A DNA stretch of 57,668 nt from RBG-13-66-14 sp964436465 (lineage in GTDB: Bacteria > RBG-13-66-14): the NCBI GenBank assembly GCA_964436465.1, contig CAYTCV010000008.1, positions 1 through 57,668 of the forward strand. The letters run 5' to 3'. The position numbers were made by a program, and so were the translations under genes. Under the pieces are notes generated by a model, which did not search any database, was not told where the DNA came from, and saw only the letters and a program-made list of their open reading frames with translations. Shown one piece after another: positions 6,476 through 13,464 of this stretch (within the stretch, counting starts at the first letter, position 1; every line of letters starts with the position of its first letter).

Positions 6476-9154
6476 ATGACGGATAAAACCATTCCCTCCA
6501 AGTACGACCCGACGGAAATCGAGGCCCGCTGGTATCTCCATTGGGAGCGGGCGGGCCATTTCCGCCTGAATCCCGACGCCCCGGGGCCGGTGTTCACCGT
6601 GGTCATCCCGCCGCCCAACATCACCGGTTCCCTGCACATAGGCCACGCCCTGAACAACACCATCCAGGACATCACCGTCCGTTTCAAAAGGATGCAGGGC
6701 CGCAAGGTCCTGTGGCAGCCGGGCACCGACCACGCCGGAATCGCCACGCAGAACAAAGTCGAGCAGGCGCTGGCCGCCGAAGGGCTCACCCGGCACGACC
6801 TGGGGCGGGAGAAGTTCGTCGAGCGCTGCTGGGCCTGGCGCGAGCAGTACGGCCGCGATATCGTTGAGCAGCTCAGGCTCCTGGGCTGCTCCTGCGACTG
6901 GGAGCGGGAGCGCTTCACCATGGACGAGGGGCTGTCGCGGGCGGTGCGAACCGCCTTCAAGGCCTACTACGACGCGGGGATGATTTACCGCGGCGTGCGC
7001 ATGGTCAACTGGTGCACCCGCTGCCACACCTCGATTTCCGACCTCGAGGTGGAGTATGAGGACCAGAGCTCCCACCTGTGGTACGTCCGCTACCCGCTGG
7101 CCGACGGCTCGGGGAGCCTGGTCGTGGCCACCACGCGGCCGGAGACGATGCTGGGCGACACGGCGGTGGCGGTCCACCCCGAGGACGAGCGGTACGAGGC
7201 CTTCATCGGCAGAGAGGTGGACCTGCCGCTCACCGGGCGGAAAATCCCGGTCATCGCCGATGAGCATGTGGACCCCGCCTTCGGCACCGGGGCGGTGAAG
7301 GTGACTCCGGCCCACGACCCCAACGACCACGAGATGGCCGGGCGCCACGGTCTTGAGAGCCTCATTGTAATCGACTTCGAGGGGCGGATGACCGCCGAGG
7401 CCGGGGCCGGTTACGCGGGGCTCGGCGTGGAGGAGTGCCGGAAGAAGGTCGTCGCCGACCTCGAAAGGCTGGGCCTCCTGGAGAAGACCGAGGACTACGC
7501 CCATTCCGTGGGCACCTGTTACCGCTGCCACGAGACCATCGAGCCGCTGGTGAGCGAGCAGTGGTGGATGGACATGGGCCCCCTGAAAGAACCCGCCATC
7601 CGCGTCGTGGAGACGGGGGAGGTGCGGTTCATCCCCGAGCGCTGGACCAGGGTCTACCTCGACTGGATGGAGAACCTGCGGGACTGGAACATCGGCCGCC
7701 AGCTCTGGTGGGGCCACCGGATGCCGCTGTGGTACTGCGACGCCTGCGGGAAAATCGTGGTGGAAATCGAGACGCCCGAGCGGTGCCCGGAATGCGGCGG
7801 GCCGTTGCGCCAGGAGGAGGACGTCCTGGACACCTGGTTCTCCTCGGCGCTCTGGCCGCTGTCCACGCTGGGTTGGCCGGACGATGAAGAGGAGTTGAAA
7901 AGACTCTACCCCACCGCCGTCCTCTCCACCGCGCCGGACATCATCTACCTCTGGGTGGCGCGGATGATAATGAGCGGGATGCACTTCCGCGGCGAGAAGC
8001 CGTTCAGTCACGTGTACCTCCACGCCACCATCCTGGCCCAGGACGGCCGGCGGATGAGCAAGTCCCTGGGCAACGGCGTGGACCCCCGCGAGGTCATCAC
8101 CGACTACGGCACCGACGCCCTGCGCTTCACCCTGGTCATTCTTACCGGCCAGGGGCAGTCGGTACGGCTGTGGGAGGAGCGCTTCACCGTGGGGCGGAAT
8201 TTCGCCAACAAGGTCTGGAACGCCGCCCGCTTCCTCCAGCTCAACCTGGCCGGGAGTCATCTGGCCGACGAGGCCCCGCTCACCACCGCCGAGCTGCCCG
8301 ACGACCGCGAGCTCAGCCTGGAGGACCGCTGGGTCATCTCCAGGCTCGGCCGTGTCGCCGGGGAGGTAACCGACGCACTGGAGGCGTACCGCTTCAACGA
8401 GGCGGCGCACCTCGCGTACGAGGCCTTCTGGCACGACTACTGCGACTGGTACCTGGAGCTCATCAAGCCGCGCCTCTACGGCGACGACCATAAGGCCAAG
8501 GGGGTGGCGCTCGCGGTGGCGCTCCACGGGATGCGCCTGCTGCTGAAGCTGCTGCACCCGTTCATGCCCTTCATCACCGAGGAGCTTTTCCACCGCCTGT
8601 TCCCCAACGCGCCCGCGGACCTCATGGTCTCGCCCTGGGAGGACCACGAGGACTGGCCGGGGTACGCGGGGGACGAGGAGCACGTGGAGCGGCTGCAGAA
8701 GCTCATCGACGCCGTGCGCAACATCCGGGGCGAGATGGGCGTTCCGCCCGGGGCCAAGGTGCGGCTCCTGGTCAAAACCACCGACGGCGACCTGGCCGCC
8801 CTCATCGAGGCCCAGGCCGGATTCTTCGCCAACCTGGCCGGCGTGGAGGGCATAGAGGCCGGACCGGAGGTGGTCAAGCCCAGGGGGGCCGCCGTGGGCG
8901 TGGAGGGCGACGTGGAGCTTTACGTGCCGCTGGCCGGGGTGGTGGATTTCTCCGCCGAGCTGGAGCGCGTGAAGAAGGAACTGGGGAAGGTCCGCGAGCG
9001 GCTGTCCGCGGTGGAGAAGAAGCTGGCCAACGCGCAGTTCCGCGAAAAGGCCCCCGCCGAGGTCGTCAAGGGCGAGGAGGAGAAGCGGGACCGGCTGCAG
9101 GCCGAGCTCGACGCCCTCCAGCGGCACCTGCGGCAGGTGGAGGAGATGCTGTAA
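6476..9154 (+). CDS. valS: valyl-tRNA synthetase
   Basis: Class I synthetase that charges tRNA-Val and edits mischarged threonine. In the 892 residues the HIGH motif appears as PPNITGSLHIGHALNN (about residues 42-57). A Cys-rich zinc-like cluster (CDACGK, CPECGG) lies near 420-445, and the KMSKS loop appears as RRMSKSLGN near 525. The anticodon-binding domain follows, and the last 70 residues form the Val-specific coiled-coil arm. The start at 6476 is preceded by GGGAGATG; an in-frame upstream start at 6434 adds 14 residues not expected in the family. The gene ends directly before a terminator, so it is probably monocistronic. Confidence 0.95.
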   Translation: MTDKTIPSKYDPTEIEARWYLHWERAGHFRLNPDAPGPVFTVVIPPPNITGSLHIGHALNNTIQDITVRFKRMQGRKVLWQPGTDHAGIATQNKVEQALAAEGLTRHDLGREKFVERCWAWREQYGRDIVEQLRLLGCSCDWERERFTMDEGLSRAVRTAFKAYYDAGMIYRGVRMVNWCTRCHTSISDLEVEYEDQSSHLWYVRYPLADGSGSLVVATTRPETMLGDTAVAVHPEDERYEAFIGREVDLPLTGRKIPVIADEHVDPAFGTGAVKVTPAHDPNDHEMAGRHGLESLIVIDFEGRMTAEAGAGYAGLGVEECRKKVVADLERLGLLEKTEDYAHSVGTCYRCHETIEPLVSEQWWMDMGPLKEPAIRVVETGEVRFIPERWTRVYLDWMENLRDWNIGRQLWWGHRMPLWYCDACGKIVVEIETPERCPECGGPLRQEEDVLDTWFSSALWPLSTLGWPDDEEELKRLYPTAVLSTAPDIIYLWVARMIMSGMHFRGEKPFSHVYLHATILAQDGRRMSKSLGNGVDPREVITDYGTDALRFTLVILTGQGQSVRLWEERFTVGRNFANKVWNAARFLQLNLAGSHLADEAPLTTAELPDDRELSLEDRWVISRLGRVAGEVTDALEAYRFNEAAHLAYEAFWHDYCDWYLELIKPRLYGDDHKAKGVALAVALHGMRLLLKLLHPFMPFITEELFHRLFPNAPADLMVSPWEDHEDWPGYAGDEEHVERLQKLIDAVRNIRGEMGVPPGAKVRLLVKTTDGDLAALIEAQAGFFANLAGVEGIEAGPEVVKPRGAAVGVEGDVELYVPLAGVVDFSAELERVKKELGKVRERLSAVEKKLANAQFREKAPAEVVKGEEEKRDRLQAELDALQRHLRQVEEML

Positions 9155-9160
9155 CCGGAG

Positions 9161-9184
9161 GGGGCGGTTCGACCGCCCCTTTTT
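9161..9184 (+). terminator. rho-independent terminator after valS
   Basis: GGGGCGG (9161-9167) pairs with CCGCCCC (9173-9179) around a five-base loop and is followed by five T residues. It ends only five bases before the next start codon. Confidence 0.82.
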
Positions 9185-9188
9185 CAAC

Positions 9189-10355
9189 ATGGTCGAACCC
9201 GTTTACTATCACATAAATGCGAACCGGAATCCGGCCGGGGTGATGGAGTCCCCCGCCGCGCAGGTCTGCATAGGTGACGACGCCCTCGCCTTCCACGAAA
9301 AAATCCCCGGCTACGCGCCCACGCCGCTCCTGGAACTGCCCGGTCTGGCGGCGGAGCTCGGTCTGGGCGCCATCTACGTCAAGGACGAGGCGCACCGCTT
9401 CGGGACGAAGGCGTTCAAGGCCCTGGGCGCGTCCTACGCCGTCCACCGCTACCTGGAGGAAAATCCCGGCGAGCACGTCTTCTGCACCGCCTCGGACGGG
9501 AACCACGGGATGGCGCTCGCGTGGTCGGCGCGGCTGTTCAACCGGAGGGCCGAGGTTTTCATGCCTTCCGGGACGGTTCCCGCCCGCATCCGGCGCATCG
9601 AGGGAGAGGGCGCCCGGGTGACGGTGGTGGACGGCGACTACGACGCCGCGGTGCGCGTCGCGGCTGAAGAAGCGGAGGAGCGCGGCCGGGTCCTGGTCCA
9701 GGACACCGCCTGGGAGGGGTATACGGAAATCCCGGCCCGCATCATGGCCGGCTACATCACGATGTTTCGCGAGCTGGAAACCGAGCTGTTCCCGCCCGAG
9801 GGGCCCCGCGTGGACGCGGTTTTCCTCCAGGCCGGGGTGGGGAGCTGGGCCGCGGCGGCGGTGGCCTGGCTCGCCGACCGCTACGGCGGGCGGATGCCGA
9901 AGATAATCTGCGTGGAGCCGGTGGGGGCGGACTGCTGCCGGGCCTCGGCGCGGGCCGGACGGCGGGTGAGCCTGCCGGGGGCTCGGACCATCATGGCCGG
10001 GCTGAACTGTGGCACGCCGTCGCTTTTAGCGTGGCCGATTCTGGCCGCCGGCGCGGACCTCTTCCTCGCCGTGCCCGACGGGTACGCCCGCGAGGCGATG
10101 CGGGCCTATTTCAATCCGCAAGAGAGCGACCCGCGCGTCGTATCCGGTGAATCGGGGGCGGCGGGCCTGGCCGCGCTTTTGGCGCTTCTACGTGCCCCGG
10201 AATTGAACGAGCCCAGGAAATCCCTGGGCCTGGGCTCGGATTCGCGCGTTCTCCTGTTCAACACCGAGGGCGACACCGACCCGGAGAATTTTACGAAAAT
10301 CGTCGGCGCCCGGCCTACCACTCCTCCCGGCTCGGTTCCTCGGCCTCCCCGCTGA
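9189..10355 (+). CDS. dpaL: diaminopropionate ammonia-lyase (PLP enzyme)
   Basis: A fold-type II PLP enzyme that cleaves 2,3-diaminopropionate to pyruvate and two ammonia. The PLP lysine is Lys77 in RFGTKAFKALG, the position known for the E. coli enzyme. SDGNHGMALAW near 102 matches the phosphate and substrate loop, and QAGVGSWAAA near 218 is the glycine-rich PLP phosphate loop. The DTAWEGYTEIP stretch near 178 is characteristic of this family rather than of threonine deaminase or serine racemase. The length of 388 residues is near the usual 400. The ATG lies in the tail of the valS terminator with no clear Shine-Dalgarno. Its last 41 bases overlap the end of the convergent GHL10 gene. Confidence 0.87.
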   Translation: MVEPVYYHINANRNPAGVMESPAAQVCIGDDALAFHEKIPGYAPTPLLELPGLAAELGLGAIYVKDEAHRFGTKAFKALGASYAVHRYLEENPGEHVFCTASDGNHGMALAWSARLFNRRAEVFMPSGTVPARIRRIEGEGARVTVVDGDYDAAVRVAAEEAEERGRVLVQDTAWEGYTEIPARIMAGYITMFRELETELFPPEGPRVDAVFLQAGVGSWAAAAVAWLADRYGGRMPKIICVEPVGADCCRASARAGRRVSLPGARTIMAGLNCGTPSLLAWPILAAGADLFLAVPDGYAREAMRAYFNPQESDPRVVSGESGAAGLAALLALLRAPELNEPRKSLGLGSDSRVLLFNTEGDTDPENFTKIVGARPTTPPGSVPRPPR

Positions 10356-11460
10356 AGAGGTCGTCGGGGGTCATTCCGGCCAGAATCATGTCCTTCAGGT
10401 CCGTGTAGCTGAAAATCGTCACGCCGTCCGCGCCCGCCGCCCGGACGGCGTCTATGTGCGACCGCACCACGGCCGGGTCCAGCGGCTTCGACCCGTCGTC
10501 GTAGTTCCGCAGGGCGATGCCGGTGTAAATCCGGCCGCCGCCCGCGTGCGCCACGGCGTCCGCCGTCTGCCGCCCGATTTTCTCCGCGTTGAGCGAGTAG
10601 GCCATGGGGAGCGCCAGGTCGATGAGCCCCTCCTCCAGCCAGCGGCCCCAGTCCTGGCATATCCCGTCGTAGGCGTCCCCGCCGCGGTCGGGAAAAACCG
10701 CCGCCGAGATGACGATGTCCGGGTTGATTTCCCGCGCCTCGCGCTGCACCCGGTCCACGAAATCGGTTACGTTGTCCCGCCGCCAGGTCCTCCACTCCTC
10801 GTCCCTCTGGTCCGCCTCCAGCCCCGTCCGCACCCAGTACTCGCTCACGGCGACCGGCGCGAAGCCCATGTCCGGCCCCTCGTAACGCACGTAGTCCAGG
10901 TGCAGCCCGTCCACCTCGTAGTTGGACACGATGTCCAGGAGCACCGAGGCGGTGTAGTCGCGCACCTCGGGTATGCCGGGGTCGAGCCAGGCCCGGTGCC
11001 CGACGCCCATCCGGTTCCCCCACCGGTCGCAGGAGACCCACTCGGGGTGGCGGTTGACCACGTGGTTCTCGTCCCGGGGGGCGAATCCGCCGGTGACCTC
11101 GAAGCAGGTGACCCAGGCGTGGACCGACAGGCCCCAGGCGTGCCCCTCTTCCACGGCCAGCGCCAGCGGGTCGAAGTCCTCGGGCTGGCCCTTGAGGTAG
11201 ATGGAGCGCGGCTCGGGATTGGCGTAGTACGAGGTGTAGCGGTGGGGGATGTACAGGGCGTCGCCGCGGTAGCGCACCTGGACGAAGACGGCGTTGAAGC
11301 GGAACTCGGCGGCCTGGATGATTGCGCTGCGGACGTCGGCGGGGCTGGTGAGCTCCCAGGCGGGAATCCAGAGGCCCCTCCCCTCGACGGCGGGCTCATC
11401 CCCGAACGCCGCCAAGGTCAGGAGGGCGTGTAACAGTAAAATCGCGGCTGCCCGCTTCAC
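10315..11460 (-). CDS. secreted GHL10-type glycosyl hydrolase (PF02638)
   Basis: A 381-residue exported enzyme with a clear signal peptide (residues 1-20, ending near FGDEP) and a TIM-barrel GHL10 domain. Family marks include GRGLWIPAWEL near the start, FNAVFVQVRYRGDALY near 55, a WLDPGIPEVRDY stretch near 162, and GLHLDYVRYEG near 188, where the catalytic-type acids are expected. Members act on polysaccharide or cell-wall sugars, but the substrate is unknown. The start is GTG with a weak upstream AAGGA. The gene is convergent with the ammonia-lyase and overlaps it by 41 bases, both frames being well conserved in character. A small secreted protein gene lies 59 bases upstream on the same strand. 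Confidence 0.85.
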   Translation of the reverse strand: MKRAAAILLLHALLTLAAFGDEPAVEGRGLWIPAWELTSPADVRSAIIQAAEFRFNAVFVQVRYRGDALYIPHRYTSYYANPEPRSIYLKGQPEDFDPLALAVEEGHAWGLSVHAWVTCFEVTGGFAPRDENHVVNRHPEWVSCDRWGNRMGVGHRAWLDPGIPEVRDYTASVLLDIVSNYEVDGLHLDYVRYEGPDMGFAPVAVSEYWVRTGLEADQRDEEWRTWRRDNVTDFVDRVQREAREINPDIVISAAVFPDRGGDAYDGICQDWGRWLEEGLIDLALPMAYSLNAEKIGRQTADAVAHAGGGRIYTGIALRNYDDGSKPLDPAVVRSHIDAVRAAGADGVTIFSYTDLKDMILAGMTPDDLFSGEAEEPSREEW

Positions 11461-11519
11461 GCCGATGGTCGCAATCCTTGTTAATGGACGGACGGGTCCC
11501 TGCGCGCCGGGGCCGCCGG

Positions 11520-11969
11520 TCAGTACCCCAGGTAGTGGAAGTACTCGGTCAGCGATTCGCAGTTGTGGCGGAGCGAGGCGATGAAGTACGCCCCCCGCTC
11601 GAACTGCCCGTCCAGGAAGACGGAGATGGTGGTGGACACCTTGTCGAAGATGTCGTAGATGAGGTTTTTCAGCGCCTCGCTGACGTCCCCGGGGGAGTCG
11701 AGAATCCCGCGGTCCGTCAGGTCCGCAATCCAGAACGACAGGTCGCCGTTGAGCCGCTCCAACAGGTCCTTGGTTTGGGGGAAGAGGGCCAGAATCTCCT
11801 CGTCGGTCTTCTCGGCCACGATGCCGTAGGCGCGGGTGAGGTCGAAGAGTTCGTTGGCGTACCCCCAGAGCACTTTCTCGTTGGGCGGCAGCTCATACTC
11901 CCCCGCCTCGGCGGCCGCAGCGGAGAGGGCGGCGAGGAGAAGGGCAATCATCAGCAGTCGGAGGTTCAT
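11520..11969 (-). CDS. small secreted protein of unknown function
   Basis: 149 residues beginning with a typical signal peptide (MNLRLLMIALLLAALS, cleavage likely after AEAG), followed by a soluble helical domain with no motif I recognise. The ATG at 11969 is preferred because it starts exactly at the signal peptide; an in-frame start at 11999 would add ten polar residues. It lies upstream of the GHL10 hydrolase with a 59-base gap and may be cotranscribed with it. Function unknown. Confidence 0.65.
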   Translation of the reverse strand: MNLRLLMIALLLAALSAAAAEAGEYELPPNEKVLWGYANELFDLTRAYGIVAEKTDEEILALFPQTKDLLERLNGDLSFWIADLTDRGILDSPGDVSEALKNLIYDIFDKVSTTISVFLDGQFERGAYFIASLRHNCESLTEYFHYLGY

Positions 11970-11992
11970 GGTCCCGTCCCGGCGGAGGTGGC

Positions 11993-12008
11993 AAGACAAG
12001 GGGTTTAA
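11993..12008. repeat. family A palindrome remnant (copy 2)
   Basis: AAGACAAGGGGTTTAA matches the left half of the family A palindrome, while the right half has been replaced by an unrelated small hairpin (CACCGCGAAGCGGTG). It lies in the gap between the small secreted protein and dgkA. Confidence 0.45.
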
Positions 12009-12067
12009 CTATTCACCGCGAAGCGGTGTAGGACGGCTCTTCTACGAGACGCCAAATCCCAATTCCA

Positions 12068-12089
12068 GGCGGGACGTAGAAGTCCCGCC
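12068..12089. repeat. intergenic palindrome, family C (copy 1)
   Basis: GGCGGGAC (12068-12075) and GTCCCGCC (12082-12089) form an eight-base-pair stem, followed by CTAC. The plan GGCGGG...CCCGCC(C)CTAC is shared with 17401-17425. It abuts the 3' end of the dgkA-PAP2 gene and may end its transcript. Confidence 0.55.
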
Positions 12090-12830
12090 CTACGTGAGGA
12101 AGAGCCAGTAGTTCAGGGTGACCATGCCGATTCCCAACAGGGCCCCGGCCACGATTTCCCTCCAGGTGTGCACGCCGCGGCGTATTCGGGCGTCGGAGAT
12201 AATCAGCGCCAGGAGGAATACGAGCACCGACACCAGCGGGTTCTCGGTCACCAGGGTGACGATGGCGAAGATGGCGAAGCTGACCGCGGAGTGGCCCGAC
12301 GGCATCCCCCCGTGGAGCGGCGTCCCACGCCCGAGGAGCACCTTGCCCAGAATGACCAGCACGATGACCAGAGTGAAGCTGATGAGGGTGACGTACTCGG
12401 GGCTGCCCTTCACGGCGCGGATGGCGGAGAAGATGTGGGGCTTCAGGTCCTTGAACAGAACCAGATAGCCGACGATGACCGCCGTGATGGCCGCGATGAA
12501 GACCGCCCCCGCCGAGATGTCCTTCACCAGCTTGGCCAGGGGGTGGTAGGTGGTGGTCATCAGGTCCAGCGCCTTCTCCAGCGCCGTGTTGATGAGCTCC
12601 GTCACCAGGACGAAGGCCACCGCCAGGATGACCAGGACGAGGTCGCTGCGGTCTATATTCAGAAACAGCGAACCGGCGATGACCAGGACGCCGACGAGGA
12701 AGTGGATGCGGATGTTGCGCTCGGTCTTGAGGGTATAGATTATCCCCTCGAGCGCGTTGTTGAGGGACTGGGACATCCGGGGCTTTGTCCCGATGGTGCT
12801 CCGGCGCCGCTTCTTTTTTTCTTCGGGCAT
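12090..12830 (-). CDS. fusion of diacylglycerol kinase (DgkA) and PAP2 lipid phosphatase
   Basis: A 246-residue membrane protein with two lipid enzymes in one chain. Residues 15-130 are a DgkA/UndK-type kinase: ELINTALEKALDL and KDISAGAVF are its active-site helices. Residues 135-246 are a PAP2 phosphatase: GGMPSGHSAVSF is the C2 motif, and RRGVHTWREIVAG is the C3 motif with Glu in place of the usual Asp. Together they could phosphorylate and dephosphorylate undecaprenol or diacylglycerol. The ATG at 12830 is chosen over the preceding TTG. The gene follows ybeY on the same strand, the normal place for dgkA in the phoH-ybeY group. Confidence 0.88.
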   Translation of the reverse strand: MPEEKKKRRRSTIGTKPRMSQSLNNALEGIIYTLKTERNIRIHFLVGVLVIAGSLFLNIDRSDLVLVILAVAFVLVTELINTALEKALDLMTTTYHPLAKLVKDISAGAVFIAAITAVIVGYLVLFKDLKPHIFSAIRAVKGSPEYVTLISFTLVIVLVILGKVLLGRGTPLHGGMPSGHSAVSFAIFAIVTLVTENPLVSVLVFLLALIISDARIRRGVHTWREIVAGALLGIGMVTLNYWLFLT

Positions 12831-12851
12831 CAATCGCTACGCTTCGGTTCG
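12825..12851. repeat. family B element (copy 1), includes a start codon
   Basis: GGGCATCAATCGCTACGCTTCGGTTC resembles the elements near 12875, 27125, 30038 and 31261, which share GG(S)GCAT followed by CGCT and CGCTTCGGTT. The dgkA-PAP2 ATG lies inside this copy, as does a start codon in the 27125 copy. Confidence 0.4.
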
Positions 12852-12874
12852 TCTACGGCTTCATCGTCGCGGGT

Positions 12875-12900
12875 GCCGGGACATTACCCGCATCTCTTCG
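12875..12900. repeat. family B element (copy 2)
   Basis: GCCGGGACATTACCCGCATCTCTTCG is a diverged copy of the element at 30038-30065 (GCCGGGGCATTACCCGCTTCGC). It lies in the 85-base gap between ybeY and the dgkA-PAP2 fusion. Confidence 0.4.
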
Positions 12901-12915
12901 TTCCATCGGCCAGCC

Positions 12916-13392
12916 TCAGGTCCTCTTCGTATAGGCGGAAAGCCACTCGTGGTCGGCGGTCAGCACCGCCTTGGCCATCATTTCGTCCCGCCCGCGCTCA
13001 TCGGCGTCCGTGTATCCCAACAGGTGCAGCACCCCGTGGGCGACGAGGATGGCCAACTCGCGCCCCAGGCTGTGGCCCTCGGCTCCGGCCTGGCGCACGG
13101 CGGCCTCCACGTTCACGAAGACGTCCCCTAAAAGCTCCGACTCCTCACCCGGCAACTCGTCCCCGCCGTCGGGCCCGAGGTCGAAGGCCAGCACGTCGGT
13201 GGCCTCACCCGTACCGGTGTAGGTCTCGTTGAGTCGGGCCATCTGAACGTCGTCGAAGAGCACGACGGCGATGCTGCGCTCCGGCGCTTCCTCGAGGGTG
13301 AGCGTGAGCACCGCCGCCCGCCGGGGCAGCTCGGGGTCTATCCAGACCACCTTCTGGTGGTCGTGGACGAGGACTTCGTAGTTCCGGCTCAA
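12916..13392 (-). CDS. ybeY: rRNA maturation endoribonuclease YbeY
   Basis: A zinc endoribonuclease for 16S rRNA 3'-end processing and ribosome quality control. The metal site is read as HGVLHLLGYTD (about residues 118-128). The first two His ligands are present, but the third, normally His in HGxLHLLGYDH, is Asp. I recall the same Asp in Bacteroidetes YbeY, and Asp can serve as a metzincin-type zinc ligand, so activity is plausible. LNETYTGTGEATDVLAF near 55-71 matches the conserved N-terminal core. The start is TTG with a GGGGG Shine-Dalgarno. The gene lies between the 7TM-HD gene and dgkA, the classic order. Confidence 0.9.
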   Translation of the reverse strand: MSRNYEVLVHDHQKVVWIDPELPRRAAVLTLTLEEAPERSIAVVLFDDVQMARLNETYTGTGEATDVLAFDLGPDGGDELPGEESELLGDVFVNVEAAVRQAGAEGHSLGRELAILVAHGVLHLLGYTDADERGRDEMMAKAVLTADHEWLSAYTKRT

Positions 13393-13464
13393 CCGCGCCC
13401 CCTACCGGGTCGGTATCCGGCATCGCACTTCAATATATTTACTTCCCGCCGCCGGGAAGACTGC

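Noticed and set aside
6119..9190. 1023-codon leftward open frame over valS
   Set aside because: It is the antisense shadow of a conserved valS; its sequence is rich in Gly, Val, His and Arg as expected from reversed GC-rich codons, and it shows no domain.
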